DNA of 64,000 nucleotides, from positions 1,310,001 through 1,374,000 of the forward strand of contig CP087965.1 of assembly GCA_024703855.1 (NCBI GenBank), read 5' to 3'. Shown here in pieces: positions 20,606-31,135 of the stretch. How positions within the stretch are numbered: position 1 is the stretch's first letter; each line of letters starts with the position of its first letter. The notes under the pieces are model-generated. The model was not told where the DNA came from, ran no database searches, and saw nothing but the letters and a program-made list of their open reading frames with translations. The position numbers and the translations under genes are program-made. Source of the stretch: Polaromonas sp. P2-4. GTDB lineage: Bacteria; Pseudomonadota; Gammaproteobacteria; Burkholderiales; Burkholderiaceae_C.

Positions 20606-22343
20606 TTACACATTGGTGCAACCCAAAACCTCTTCCAGCGAAGTCATGCCAAGTTTAACTTTATGCAAACCGGACTGACGCAAGCTTCTGACGCCTTCTA
20701 CTTCTGCCTGAATCGCGATCTCCAGGGCGCTGCCATCGCGCAGGACGATTCTTTGAATCTCTTCAGAAATAGGCATGACCTGGTAGATGCCCACACGACC
20801 TTTGTAGCCGTTTGTGCACATGGAACAACCCACCGGGCGGTAAGGCGTCCAGGAGCCGTCTACGTCCTCTTCCTTGAAGCCCGCTTCCAACAAGGTCTCG
20901 CGTGGAATGTCTGCCGGTTTTTTGCAGTTGGGACACAGCCGCCGCGCCAATCGCTGGGCTGTAATCAGAATCACACTGGAGGCAATATTGAAGGGTGCAA
21001 TACCCATATTGCGCATCCGCGTCAGCGTGGTCGGCGCATCGTTGGTGTGCAGCGTGGACAACACCAAATGGCCTGTTTGCGCGGCCTTGATGGCGATGTC
21101 GGCCGTTTCAATGTCACGAATTTCACCCACCATGATGATGTCAGGATCCTGCCGCAAGAAGGCCTTGAGCGCGACGGTAAACGTCATACCGGCCTTCTCA
21201 TTCATGCTGACCTGATTGACGCCGGGCAGGGTAATTTCGGCGGGGTCTTCAGCGGTGGCGATATTCACGCCGGGCTTGTTCAGGATATTCAGGCAGGTGT
21301 AGAGCGAGACAGTTTTACCCTGAGCCGGTCGGGCCGGTTACCAGCACCATGCCATAAGGCCGCTGAATAGCGGCCAGCAAACGCTCTTTTCTACGGGCTC
21401 ATAGCCCAATGCGTCAATACCCAGCTTGGCGCTGCTCGGATCCAAAATACGGATAACGATTTTTTTCGCCGTACATGGTGGGCAAGGTACTGACCCGAAA
21501 ATCGATGACGCGGTCAGGCCCGATCTTGAGCTTCATCTTGCCGTCTTGCGGTACACGTTTTTCCGAGATGTCCAGCTTGGAAATCACCTTGATACGCGCT
21601 GCCAGTTTTTCCTTGATGGCAACAGGCGGGGATGCAATTTCACGCAGTTCGCCATCGACCCGAAAACGGACGCGGTAGGTATGCTCAAACGGTTCAAAGT
21701 GCAAATCCGATGCTCGCATGCTGAAGGCATCAAGCAGCATTTTCTGCAAAAATTTGACGACTGGCGCATCTTCGACTTCGGAAACGCCTGCGTCTTTTTC
21801 TTCAGCGGCTCCGGAATCTACGCTGGCCTCATCAAACTCGAAATCGTCGCCAATGATACTTTCCATGGCCTCGGCAGCCGTGGTGCTGGAGACCTCTACC
21901 AGCTTGGACAACTTGTCGTACTCGGCGATGACCCAATCCACACCCATCTGGGTGGAAAACTTGATCTTTTCCGCCGCTTCCTGATCCGACGGGTCCGCGG
22001 TCGCGACAATCAGGCGGTTGTTGCGCTTGCTCAGAACAACAATGCGGTAAGTCGCGCAAATCTTGTTATCGAGCAGGCCTTTGGGCAAACGCTGAACGTC
22101 GATGGACTCCAGGTCCAGCAAAGGTGCAGCGAACGCGGTAGACATGGTGTGCGCCAGGTCAAATGCCGATACCGCACCGGAGCCTGTCAGTTCGGCGATG
22201 AAGCTGGTGCGCCCGCTTTGCGCCTTGCGAAAAATGTCTTCAGCAGCCTTCTGGCCCAGCTTGCCAGCCACTACCAATGCCCGACCCAGTCCGGGTAAAG
22301 CCATGGAAGGCGGTTGGTTGATAGCGGTGTCGACTGCGGCCAT
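20606..22343 (-). CDS. pilB: Type IV pilus assembly ATPase
   Basis: PilB is the hexameric ATPase that powers pilus extension. The corrected length is about 578 residues: an N-terminal MshEN-type domain, then a GspE-type ATPase with Walker A GPTGSGKT, Asp box AEDPAE, Walker [10 protein letters not shown], His box [11 protein letters not shown] and a zinc site (CPNCKK, CSMC). Three frame breaks lie close together near 21465 (extra A), 21386 (missing A) and 21325 (extra G, within Walker A). All three are simple homopolymer changes, and the sequence on both sides is perfectly conserved, so I do not read it as a pseudogene. Confidence 0.93.
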
Positions 22344-22467
22344 GGGTCCCTGATTTAACTCTAACCGGTATCATCGCTGATAGATCCCAAGGTGTAAATC
22401 GAAAACCCCCAGCCATCCCGCCTGGCGTTGGAACTATGCGAAGAAACGCACATTCAACAAAGAAACC

Positions 22468-22544
22468 TGGTCGGGGTGAGAGGATTCGAACCTCCGGCCT
22501 CTACGTCCCGAACGTAGCGCTCTACCAGGCTAAGCTACACCCCG
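22468..22544 (-). tRNA. tRNA-Pro (anticodon CGG)
   Basis: On the minus strand a 77-nt cloverleaf is seen, with acceptor CGGGGTG paired to CACCCCG, an anticodon stem CTACG/CGTAG around the loop TTCGGGA, the T-loop GTTCGAATC, and an encoded CCA. It is 20 bp downstream of ispB and could be processed from its transcript. Confidence 0.96.
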
Positions 22545-22563
22545 CCTCGATCAAATTTATATA

Positions 22564-23544
22564 TCAGAAACGCCTTTCCAGCAATTGGGAGGCCAACTGC
22601 TGCAAGGCATTGCTGTAAGGATTTTGCGCCAAGGCTTGCAAGGCGTTCAGCGCGTTGCGCTTCCGCAGCGGCCGCATCCCGGGTCGCCTGCAGGGCTCCG
22701 GTCTGCTGCACAATCAAAATAATCTGCGCCATCTGCCCGGTTCCACCCGTTTCAATGGCCTGCTGGATGGTGACACGTTCGGCTTCGGTGCCTCGCTGCA
22801 TCGCAATGATCAGGGGCAAGGTCACCTTGCCTTCGCGCAAGTCGTCCCCCAGATTTTTACCCATTTCCGAGACGTCACCGTCGTAGTCCAGCACATCATC
22901 AATGACCTGGAATGCGGTGCCCAGCGCCTGTCCGTACTCTGCGCAACTTTGTTCAACGGACGGGGAGGACTGCGCCAGCAAGGCCGCCAGGCGGGCACTG
23001 GCCTCGAACAGTTTGGCCGTCTTGGAACGGATCACCCGGAGATAGCCCTCTTCCGACAGCGTCGCATCATGCATGTTCATGAGCTGCAAGACTTCGCCCT
23101 CAGCAATCACATTGGTGGCTTCCGCAAGCGTTTGCATGATGCGCATATCCCCGGCGTCCACCATCATCTGGAAGGCGCGGGAGTATAAAAATCCCCCACC
23201 AGCACACTTGCCGGATTGCCAAACGCCTCATTGGCGGTCGCGCGACCGCGGCGCAACGTAGACTCGTCCACCACGTCGTCATGCAACAAGGTTGCGGTAT
23301 GAATGAACTCCACCACGGCCGCCAGGTTGTAGCGCTGATCGCCCCGGTAACCCAAGGCACCGCACATCAGCAGCAACAGGGCCGGCCGCAGACGCTTGCC
23401 ACCAGCAGCCACAATGTATTGCGAAACTTGGCTGACCAGTGGCACGTCGGATTTCAGGCGACGTTCAATCACCGCGTCCATTTCGCGCATGTCGTCGGCA
23501 ATCAGGGCAAGGGCAGCAGCAGTGCTTGAAGAGTTGGCAGACAA
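22564..23544 (-). CDS. ispB: Polyprenyl (octaprenyl) diphosphate synthase
   Basis: This trans-isoprenyl diphosphate synthase makes the ubiquinone side chain. It is about 327 residues. The first aspartate-rich motif is LLHDDVVDES near 88 and the second is QVIDDVLDYDGD, with GGKRLRP upstream. Two frame breaks occur: near 23186 a T run is one base short (GDFLYSRAF expected), and near 22657 one GC unit is missing in CGCGC. Correcting the second restores the normal tail ALQALAQNPYSNALQQLA and a stop at 22564. It is divergent from rplU. Confidence 0.92.
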
Positions 23545-23639
23545 AAGACAGTCCCGACGTTAAGTTTGGGCAGATTATAGGAAGCCCGCCTCTATTCTTC
23601 GGGTAGTGGCCGGCCTGAAAAGCGCTCCTGGATGCCTGT

Positions 23640-23669
23640 TTGGCTATTTTCAGCGCTCCGTGCTAGAAT
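23640..23669 (+). promoter_or_regulatory. Likely promoter of rplU-rpmA
   Basis: An extended -10, TGCTAGAAT (TAGAAT at 23664-23669), lies 18 bp downstream of a TTGGCT -35-like hexamer at 23640-23645. The leader to rplU is about 45 nt. I see no L21-type autoregulatory structure. Confidence 0.5.
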
Positions 23670-23719
23670 CTAAGGCTCTGTGGAAATCCGTCCGCAGAAC
23701 TCAATTTACGAGGTCTCAC

Positions 23720-24031
23720 ATGTACGCGGTCATAAAAACCGGTGGCAAACAATACAAAGTTGCCGCTGGAGAAAAAATTAAAGTAGAACAGATTGCTGCG
23801 GACGTAGGCCAAGAGATCGTTATTGACCAGGTATTGGCTGTCGGCGAAGGCAGTGCAATCAAGGTTGGTACGCCCTTGGTGTCCGGCGCGACTGTCACAG
23901 TCACGGTGCTGTCTCATGGCAGGCACGACAAAGTGCGCATTTTCAAAATGCGCCGTCGCAAGCACTATCAAAAACGCCAGGGTCACCGGCAAAACTTCAC
24001 TGAACTGCAAATCGGCGCTATCGTCGGTTAA
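23720..24031 (+). CDS. rplU: 50S ribosomal protein L21
   Basis: L21 binds 23S rRNA in the large subunit. The protein is 103 residues, full length, beginning [14 protein letters not shown] and with the conserved [16 protein letters not shown] near the C-terminus. The frame is intact. It is 27 bp before rpmA, the usual pair. Confidence 0.97.
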   Translation: MYAVIKTGGKQYKVAAGEKIKVEQIAADVGQEIVIDQVLAVGEGSAIKVGTPLVSGATVTVTVLSHGRHDKVRIFKMRRRKHYQKRQGHRQNFTELQIGAIVG

Positions 24032-24058
24032 GCAGCAAAGTACCAGGAGTAACGAAAA

Positions 24059-24316
24059 ATGGCACAGAAAAAAGGCGGCGGCTCTACGCGCAACGGGCGT
24101 GATTCACAGCCCAAAATGCTGGGCGTCAAGAAATTTGGCGGCGAAGTGATCAATGCAGGCAGCATTATTGTGCGCCAGCGCGGCACCAAGTTCCACCCAG
24201 GCGTCAATGTCGGCATCGGCAAAGACCACACGCTGTTTGCACTGGTTGACGGCGCGGTATCCTTCTGCATCAAGGGTTCGCTGAACAAGCACACCGTCAA
24301 CGTGACACCAGCGTAA
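24059..24316 (+). CDS. rpmA: 50S ribosomal protein L27
   Basis: L27 reaches the peptidyl-transferase centre with its N-terminus. The protein is 85 residues, beginning [16 protein letters not shown] and carrying [14 protein letters not shown] sequence (here [15 protein letters not shown]). The frame is intact. A strong terminator follows, then obgE. Confidence 0.97.
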   Translation: MAQKKGGGSTRNGRDSQPKMLGVKKFGGEVINAGSIIVRQRGTKFHPGVNVGIGKDHTLFALVDGAVSFCIKGSLNKHTVNVTPA

Positions 24317-24339
24317 GCTGATCACTTCGATGGCATCGA

Positions 24340-24365
24340 AGCCCCGACCTGTCGGGGCTTTTTTT
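24340..24365 (+). terminator. Rho-independent terminator after rpmA
   Basis: GCCCCGAC and GTCGGGGC pair in a perfect 8-bp stem (9 bp with the flanking A-T) around a CT loop, followed by seven T. It ends the rplU-rpmA transcript before obgE. Confidence 0.92.
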
Positions 24366-24424
24366 GTTTGTAAACTACCTTCCAGTACCTCCCGTACTTC
24401 ACGCTACTTGCACCCACTCTCATC

Positions 24425-25518
24425 ATGAAATTTGTTGACGAAGCCTTTATTGACATTGCCGCTGGCGATGGCGGGAGTGGCTGCGTCTCATTCAGCCACG
24501 AAAAATACAAAGAATTTGGTGGACCGAACGGCGGTGACGGCGGGCGCGGCGGCCACGTGTATGCGGTAGCCGATGTCAACCTGAACACGCTGGTCGATTT
24601 CCGGTTTTCACGCCGCCACGAAGCGCGCAATGGCGGGCATGGCATGGGCTCTGACATGTTTGGCGCCAAGGGCGACGACATCATCCTCAAAATGCCCGTG
24701 GGCACCATCCTGACCGATGCCGAAACCGGCGAGGTTCTTTATGAGCTGCTGGTGCCTGGCGAGCAAATCCTGATCGCCAAAGGTGGTGATGGCGGTTTTG
24801 GCAACCTGCGCTTCAAAAGCTCGACCAACCGCGCGCCGCGCAGCAAAACGCCAGGCTGGCCGGGTGACCGAAAAGCCTCAAGCTGGAGCTGAAGGTGCTG
24901 GCCGATGTTGGCTTGCTCGGCATGCCCAACGCGGGAAAATCCACTTTCATCTCGGCAGTATCCAATGCCCGGCCCCGCATTGCCGACTATCCTTTCACCA
25001 CCCTACACCCCAATCTGGGTGTGGTGCGGGTAGGCCCTGAACAAAGCTTTGTGGTTGCCGATTTACCCGGTCTGATTGAGGGCGCCTCTGAAGGTGCGGG
25101 CTTGGGACATCTATTTTTGCGGCATCTGCAGCGCACCCGCTTGCTGCTGCACATCGTTGATTTGGCACCGTTCGATGAGGGCGTAGATCCGGTCGCCCAG
25201 GCCAAAGCGATTGTGGGCGAACTCAAAAAATACGATGAAGCACTGTATAAAAAGCCGCGCTGGCTGGTGCTCAACAAGCTCGACATGGTGGACGCCGAGA
25301 AGCGCGTGGCGGTCGTCAAGGATTTCGTCAAGCGCTTCAAGTTCAAAGGCCCGGTGTTCGAGATATCGGCGCTGACCCGTGAAGGCTGTGAACACCTGGT
25401 CAAGACGATTTACCAGCACGTCAAAGAAGTGCAGAAAAGTGAGCAGCCCGCGGAAGAGATCGATCCGCGGTTTGTCGAGTTGCCGCCGGAAGTGCCAGCA
25501 CCGCCCATTTCCGGTTAA
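24425..25518 (+). CDS. obgE: GTPase ObgE/CgtA
   Basis: This is an essential GTPase of ribosome assembly, about 364 residues. The glycine-rich Obg fold ([19 protein letters not shown]) fills residues 1-158. The G domain has the P-loop [10 protein letters not shown]3 [10 protein letters not shown]4 NKLD and G5 ISA. The frame breaks near 24870, where an A run is one base short, between the two domains (expected [16 protein letters not shown]). It follows rplU-rpmA as in most proteobacteria, but behind a terminator. Confidence 0.94.
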
Positions 25519-25564
25519 TTGCGGCCAATTACCGCTAATTCGTTTGCAAGCGTGCAGCAGATTT

Positions 25565-25612
25565 GCTATAAAAATAATAGCTTCCTGCACCCGTATTCAT
25601 TGGGCAAAAGCC
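25565..25612 (+). repeat. 48-nt two-hairpin element between obgE and proB
   Basis: This gapless copy starts GCTATAAAAATAATAGC and continues with CACCCGTATTCATTGGGC; the tail is diverged (AAAAGCC instead of TAGAGGC). It occupies most of the 108-bp spacer and ends 15 nt before the proB start. Confidence 0.9.
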
Positions 25613-25626
25613 CGAAAACACTGAAA

Positions 25627-26761
25627 ATGCAAGATAAATCAGGCTCCCCTTTGCTGCGCAACGCCAAACGCATTGTGGTCAAGGTGGGCTCCAGCCTGGT
25701 CACCAACGAAGGCCGGGGGCTTGACGCGGAGGCCATCGGCCAGTGGTGCGAACAGCTGGCGGCCCTCGTCAGGGACGGGCGCGAAGTGATTATGGTGAGC
25801 AGCGGGGCCATCGCCGAAGGCATGAAGCGGCTGGGCTGGACCGTCCGCCCCAAAGCCATCCACGAGTTGCAGGCCGCCGCCGCAGTCGGCCAGATGGGGC
25901 TCGCGCAGGTCTATGAAACCAAATTACGTGAAAACGGTATCGGCAGCGCGCAAGTCCTGCTCACGCATGCCGACCTGGCTGACCGCGAGCGTTACCTCAA
26001 CGCGCTCTACCCTGTTGACCTTGCTGCAGCTGGGCGTGGTGCCGGTCATCAACGAAAACGACACCGTCGTCAACGACGAGATCAAGTTTGGCGACAACGA
26101 CACCCTGGGTGCGCTCGTGGCCAACCTGGTCGAAGCCGATGCGCTGGTCATCCTGACCGACCAGAAGGGCCTGTACACCGCCGATCCGCGCAAAGACCCT
26201 GCGGCCCAATTTGTGCATGAAGCGAAAGCCGGCGATGCTGCGCTGGAGGCCATGGCGGGCGGAGCAGGTTCGAGCATCGGCAAGGGCGGCATGATCACCA
26301 AAATCCTGGCGGCAAAACGCGCTGCAGGCTCGGGCGCTTCTACGGTGATTGCCTGGGGCCGCGAGCCGCAAGCACTGATCCGGCTGACGCAAGGCGAGGC
26401 CATTGGCACGCTGCTGGTGGCGCAAACCCAGAAGATGCAGGCCCGCAAACAATGGATGGCCGATCACCTGCAGATGCGCGGCTCGGTCACCGTGGATGAC
26501 GGTGCCGTGAGCAAGGTAACAGGCGAAGGCAAGAGCCTGCTGCCGATTGGCATGACCTCCGTGCAGGGCGATTTTTCTCGTGGCGACGTGATTGCCATCA
26601 GGGATGCCGATGGCGCAGAAATTGCACGTGGTCTGGCCAACTATTCGAGTTCGGAAGCCCGGCTGATTTGCCGCAAATCCTCATCAGAATTCGAAAAACT
26701 GCTGGGCTACACCGGTGAGCCGGAAATGGTTCACCGCACCAATCTGGTCCTCAGCCGCTAA
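25627..26761 (+). CDS. proB: Glutamate 5-kinase
   Basis: The enzyme phosphorylates glutamate, the first step of proline synthesis. The corrected length is about 378 residues: an amino-acid kinase domain ([50 protein letters not shown]) and a C-terminal PUA domain from about 280. The frame breaks near 26010, where one GC unit is missing in CGCGC (expected [15 protein letters not shown]). The start at 25627 follows the dispersed repeat and leads directly into the conserved [13 protein letters not shown]. Confidence 0.93.
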
Positions 26762-26775
26762 GAGGCCGCATCAAG

Positions 26776-26805
26776 AGGCCTGCGCAAGCAGGCGCAGCCT
26801 TTTAG
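26776..26805 (+). terminator. Terminator between convergent proB and the CNP1-like gene
   Basis: GCCTGC and GCAGGC pair around a GCAA tetraloop (GNRA type), with further G/C pairing outside and TTTT downstream. Both neighbouring genes end here, so it may work in both directions. Confidence 0.55.
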
Positions 26806-27317
26806 TCTTTGCGTTTGGGATTCGGGGTTTTCAGCTGCCTCACCAGCGCCTCGACCGAGCTCGCAGGTGCCGCACCGTCGCAAGCGCCCGCCTGCGCAAA
26901 CCGCAAGGCATGGTTGGATGGCATATTGCCAAACAGGGAGCGCCACTGGGGATTGGCCACGACGTTCCAGCGACCCTCCGGCGAGTAGCGGGCATAGGTC
27001 TTGACCTCACCGGTCGCGCAGCGTATGCCCTCGTACATCACGTTTCTTGCACCACTGGCACTGGTGGCCACCATCACATAACGCACGAGGCTGTCGCTGT
27101 TGGAGATGCTCACAGAAGCCGGGTCAACACCATAAATTAGCGACGAACTGAGCGGAGCGTCAAACGTCACCAGCTTGCTGATATCGAATGCGGGTGGCGG
27201 TGGCGCCTCGGATTCTTTCCACTCGGGGACATCCACGATGCGCTGCTGAGCCCAGCCCGCGCAGGTGACTCCGAGCGCCAGCGTCAAAAATACCGCAAAA
27301 ACCGGTTTGAATTTCAT
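26802..27317 (-). CDS. CNP1-like family protein, exported
   Basis: The protein has 171 residues. The Sec signal peptide ([21 protein letters not shown]) ends near residue 23 (GWAQQ). The mature part matches what I know of the CNP1-like family, named from a neisserial cryptic protein: a conserved [17 protein letters not shown] start, [22 protein letters not shown] and a late cysteine. The function is unknown, probably periplasmic. It overlaps the rppH stop region by 4 bp and is likely co-transcribed with it. Confidence 0.75.
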   Translation of the reverse strand: MKFKPVFAVFLTLALGVTCAGWAQQRIVDVPEWKESEAPPPPAFDISKLVTFDAPLSSSLIYGVDPASVSISNSDSLVRYVMVATSASGARNVMYEGIRCATGEVKTYARYSPEGRWNVVANPQWRSLFGNMPSNHALRFAQAGACDGAAPASSVEALVRQLKTPNPKRKD

Positions 27318-27994
27318 GTTTTCGTCGTACGGGTATCCGCGTCCAAACTGGTCTGCGGATCAGGTTCAAATGTGGCGCCAGGCGGCAGCTCATACGAGGC
27401 ACCGAATCGGCCCGTTGGGGGCTCGGAATCGGCGGGATGGCCGCCCGCCTGGTCGCGCTGGTGCAAGCCCCCGCGCAAATAGCGGTTGCGATGGTCGGGG
27501 CGCGACTCATACCGAGAATCAAAGCGCGGCACGAAGCGCGACAGCTCCGTCAGCGCCATTTCATACACGCCCCGCTTGAACTCCACCACCACATCAAGCG
27601 GCACCCAGTAGTCGTTCCAGCGCCAGGCATCAAACTCAGGATGGTCTGTTGCGCGCAGGTTCAAGTCCCAGTCGTGACCGACCAGTTGCAGCAGGAACCA
27701 GATTTGTTTCTGGCCTTTGTAATGTCCGCGCGCATCGCGGCGGATGAACCGGTCAGGCACCTCATAGCGCAACCAGTCTCGGGTTCGGGCCAGCACATGC
27801 ACGTGCTGTGGCATCAGTCCCACTTCTTCGTGCAATTCGCGGAACATGGCCTGCTCGGGATTTTCGCCCCGGTCAATGCCACCCTGCGGAAATTGCCACG
27901 AGTGGGTGCGGATACGTTTGCCCCAAAATACCTGACTTCTCTGGTTGAGCAAGATGATGCCGACGTTGGGCCTAAAGCCGTCCCGGTCAAGCAT
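27314..27994 (-). CDS. rppH: RNA pyrophosphohydrolase
   Basis: The enzyme removes pyrophosphate from mRNA 5' ends and so starts RNase E-dependent decay. The protein is about 226 residues. The N-terminus [17 protein letters not shown] and the Nudix box [23 protein letters not shown] (residues 37-59; interrupted here only by my numbering) are standard. A basic and proline-rich tail beyond residue 160 is typical of betaproteobacterial RppH and is not conserved. I chose the ATG at 27994; a start 6 bp upstream is possible. It is divergent from proS. Confidence 0.93.
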   Translation of the reverse strand: MLDRDGFRPNVGIILLNQRSQVFWGKRIRTHSWQFPQGGIDRGENPEQAMFRELHEEVGLMPQHVHVLARTRDWLRYEVPDRFIRRDARGHYKGQKQIWFLLQLVGHDWDLNLRATDHPEFDAWRWNDYWVPLDVVVEFKRGVYEMALTELSRFVPRFDSRYESRPDHRNRYLRGGLHQRDQAGGHPADSEPPTGRFGASYELPPGATFEPDPQTSLDADTRTTKT

Positions 27995-28106
27995 AATCAA
28001 ACCTCAAATTTTTAAACTAAGTCCATTATGCACAGCGTAGGCCCCAGAGCCAAGCGCATAGCCCGACTCCAGACCCTCCCAACCCAGAATTCCAGAAAAA
28101 TAGCCC

Positions 28107-29854
28107 ATGAAAGCCTCCCAGTTCTTCATTTCCACCCTCAAGGAAGCGCCTGCTGACGCAGAAGTCGTCAGCCACCAGCTGATGACGCGGGCTGGCATGA
28201 TCAAAAAACTGGGCGCTGGCGTTTACAGCTACATGCCCATGGGCCTGCGCGTGATCCGCAAGGTTGAGGCGATTGTTCATGAGGAAATGAACCGGGCTGG
28301 TGCGATTGAAATGACCATGCCGGTGATTCAGCCGGCCGAACTCTGGCAGGAAACCGGCCGCTTTGAAAAAATGGGCTCCGAGCTGCTGCGCATCAAAGAC
28401 CGCCATGGCCGCGATTTTGTGGTCCAGCCAACCAGCGAAGAAGTCATCACCGACGTGATGCGCCAGGACATCAAAAGCTACAAGCAGCTGCCCAAAAACC
28501 TATACCAGATCCAGACCAAATTCCACGACGAGCGCCGTCCGCGTTTTGGCCTGATGCGCGGGCGCGAATTCACCATGAAAGACGCCTACAGCTTTGACCG
28601 CGACCAGGCCAGCGCCAAGGCCAGCTACCAAACCATGGCGCAAGCCTACCGCCGGATTTTTGACCGCTTCGGCCTGACCTACCGCGCTGTGGCGGCCGAC
28701 AGCGGCGCCATCGGCGGCGATTTGAGCGAAGAGTTCCAGGTGATTGCCGCCACCGGCGAAGACGCCATCGTCTACTGCCCCACAAGCGACTACGCGGCCA
28801 ACATGGAAAAAGCCGAAGCGCTGGCACCCCAGGGCACGCGCAAAGCAGCCTCACAGACGCTGACCAAAACGGCTACGCCAGGTAAAGCCACCTGCGCCGA
28901 TGTGGCCGAGCTGCTGGGCATTCCGCTGCAGACCACCGTCAAGTCCCTGGTGCTGGCCACCGACCAGACCAATGAAGCGGGTGAAGTCATCAAGACCCAG
29001 ATCTGGCTGCTGCTGCTGCGAGGTGACCATGACATGAACGAGGTCAAGGTCAGCAAGGTGCCCGGCCTGGACGCGGGCTCTCGCTTTGCCACCCTGCCCG
29101 AAATCGAGGATCACTTTGGCTGCAAGCCCGGTTACCTGGGGCCACTGAACCTGAAAAAACCGGTCAAGCTGGTCGTGGACCGTGAGGTTTCAGCCCTGGC
29201 CGACTGGGTCTGCGGCGCCAACGAAACCGACTTTCACACCACCGGCGTCAACTGGGGCCGCGACCTGCCCGAGCCCGAACTGGTAGCCGACCTTCGCAAT
29301 GTGGTGGCCGGCGACCCCCCCCCCCCGACGGCAAGGGCGTGCTGGCCATTGAACGCGGCATTGAAGTCGGCCATGTCTTTTACCTCGGCACCAAATACAG
29401 CCAGGCCATGAACGCGACCTTCCTCGGGGAAAACGGCAAGCCGCAGTTCCTGGAAATGGGTTGTTACGGCATCGGCATCACCCGCCTGCCCGCCGCCGCC
29501 ATTGAACAAAACCACGACGAGCGCGGCATCATCTGGCCCGACGCCATTGCGCCCTTCACCGTGGTGCTGTGCCCCATCACCCCGGACCGCTTCCCCGAGG
29601 TCAAGGCCGCTGCCGACAAGCTCTATGGCGAGCTGCTCGCTGCCGGCGTGGACGTGATCCTGGACGACCGTGGCGAGCGCCCCGGCGCCATGTTTGCCGA
29701 CTGGGAGTTGATCGGCGTGCCGCACCGCGTCACCATTAGTGATCGTGGCCTTCAATCCGGCCAGCTGGAATACCAGCACCGCCGCGACACCGCCGCCAGC
29801 AAGATCGATGCAGCCGGTGCGTTGGATTTTCTCAAGGGAAAACTGGCCCTGTGA
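28107..29854 (+). CDS. proS: Prolyl-tRNA synthetase, bacterial type with editing domain
   Basis: This class II synthetase charges tRNA-Pro. It starts [19 protein letters not shown]; motif 2 lies around [21 protein letters not shown], the YbaK-like editing insertion spans about 225-385, and motif 3 includes [10 protein letters not shown]. The corrected length is about 582 residues. The frame breaks at 29315-29326 in a run of 12 C that follows VVAGD; 10 or 13 C would restore it. A tRNA-Pro gene is also in the window but unlinked. The transglycosylase gene overlaps the stop by 4 bp. Confidence 0.94.
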
Positions 29855-30507
29855 CAGCGCCCCGCAGAGCGGCTGCAACGGCTTCAGCGCAGATTTCAAG
29901 AAGAAAATGCCTGCAGTCCTTATCTGCCGGGTGTATACCGCTATTATTTTCAGAGCAAGCCAGCGCCGGTGCACAGATTGAAGAACCGCTGGTTGACTCG
30001 GTGCGCTCGGCACTGAGTTCCGCTGTTGCCAACCACGCACCGCCCGTTCCAGAATTCAAGGACACCGACAGCCGCCTCGCTTACCTGCGCTGGTTGGGAG
30101 CCATGAGTGACCGCCTCAAAAAGAAAAAACCGGAATGGCAGGTCCGCATGGAATTCCTGCAAACCGTTTGGTACGAAGGCAAGCGCGCCGGGCTGGACGT
30201 GACGCTGGTGCTGGGCCTGATTCAGGTCGAAAGCAATTTCCGCAAGTTCGCCGTGAGTGTTGTCGGCGCGCGTGGCTACATGCAGGTCATGCCGTTCTGG
30301 ACGCGTGTGATTGGCGATAGCGACCCGGGCAAGCTGTTTCACATGCAGACCAACCTGCGCTTTGGCTGCGTGATTCTTCGCCATTACCTGGACCGGGAAA
30401 GAGGCGACCTGTTCCTGGGCCTGGGCCGCTACAACGGCTCGCGCGGCAAGGCGCCCTACCCTAATGCGGTAATCGGTGCGAGCAAGCAGTGGGAATTTAG
30501 CGGCTGA
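29851..30507 (+). CDS. Exported lytic transglycosylase (SLT domain)
   Basis: This peptidoglycan-cleaving enzyme has 218 residues. The SLT core carries the catalytic glutamate in GLIQVESNF (near 132), followed by [12 protein letters not shown] and a late GRYNGSRGK. The N-terminus has [12 protein letters not shown] before a hydrophobic stretch, compatible with a Tat or Sec signal. Part of this signal region appears to derive from the 48-nt dispersed element. The GTG start overlaps the proS stop by 4 bp, which indicates translational coupling. Confidence 0.87.
   Translation: MTAPRRAAATASAQISRRKCLQSLSAGCIPLLFSEQASAGAQIEEPLVDSVRSALSSAVANHAPPVPEFKDTDSRLAYLRWLGAMSDRLKKKKPEWQVRMEFLQTVWYEGKRAGLDVTLVLGLIQVESNFRKFAVSVVGARGYMQVMPFWTRVIGDSDPGKLFHMQTNLRFGCVILRHYLDRERGDLFLGLGRYNGSRGKAPYPNAVIGASKQWEFSG
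29909..29956 (-). repeat. Diverged 48-nt element in the transglycosylase signal peptide (tentative)
   Basis: On the minus strand it reads GCTCTGAAAATAATAGC, matching 15 of 17 positions of the hairpin arm of the copy at 15063. The remaining 31 nt match only partly (ACCCGG and GGACTGCAGGC). The length is exactly 48 without gaps. It encodes about 16 residues of the signal region. Confidence 0.4.
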
Positions 30508-31135
30508 TGCGGCCGGTCGGTTGAAACAACTCCTGCGGACACAACGCTCCCCACTGAGGACCTGGCCAAGGAGCCGCTCCCAAAAAATCGCGCCTTGGCA
30601 AAGCACGATTTTGAATCGCCGACTGTTCGAGCGTCGGGCCCGTACATCGACGTAACCACCGAAGTGGTCTTCGCGCTTAACGCCGGAGGTGTTGAAGCGC
30701 GTCCTAGCCGGTGCAGCTTGGGCCCAGAGCATCGGTCTTTCCGCTTCGAGCGGCTCCGAAATTTGCTATCAATAGGGTAGCTGCTTGCGCCCGTACCTAT
30801 TGGTCTAGAGGCTGATTTCATACTATTTGAAGGCCCCGGAGGCCTGGAACACGCCCTGGGAGTTGGTAGCGCCATTGGCCCTGAGCCTGTCGAAGGGTTG
30901 GGGTACCTAACTGAACAGCATGGGCGTCCGACCCATATTGGCCGCGACCAGCGAATTCGCCACCGATTGGCCCTCAAGGTCCGCGTGTGTGCGCCAACGC
31001 ACAGACCTATTTGCAACGAAGCGTAATACTTTAAATAGCACCCGTGAAAGTGAGTGCAGGCGTTCAGCGTGCGCACCGACAAGGTCGGTCGATCACATCG
31101 AAGATTTTCTGGATCAGCTTAATAGGAAAAGCAAA
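30508..31135 (+). other. 628-bp gene-poor stretch before the ice-binding-like gene
   Basis: I see no supportable gene here. The first 250 bp do not resemble the flanking operons, and the open frames on the minus strand look like chance frames. A small inverted repeat ACCACCGAAGTGGT lies near 30657. The 48-nt element sits at 30765-30812, and a CCTGAGCCTGTCGAAGGG half-repeat lies at about 30882. The last 120 bp are the leader of the next gene; TTGCAA at 31011 followed by TAAATA at 31032 is a weak promoter candidate. Confidence 0.5.
30765..30812 (+). repeat. 48-nt two-hairpin element upstream of the ice-binding/OmpA module
   Basis: A full-length copy: GCTATCAATAGGGTAGC, then GCTTGCGCCCGTACC and the exact tail TAGAGGC. 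It is in direct orientation and pairs with the inverted copy at 33732-33779 to bracket the module. Confidence 0.9.

Noticed and set aside
18436..22343. A complete type IV pilus locus
   Set aside because: Only pilB, pilC and pilD are present; no pilin with a type III leader peptide could be found in the window.
29315..29326. Phase variation of proS by the C tract
   Set aside because: Switching off an essential tRNA synthetase is not plausible, and dozens of other frame breaks in the window point to sequence error.
30456..31082. A 208-codon minus-strand frame across the gene-poor stretch
   Set aside because: It overlaps the transglycosylase 3' end, the 48-nt element and the next gene's leader, and shows Ser/Arg/Pro-rich random composition.
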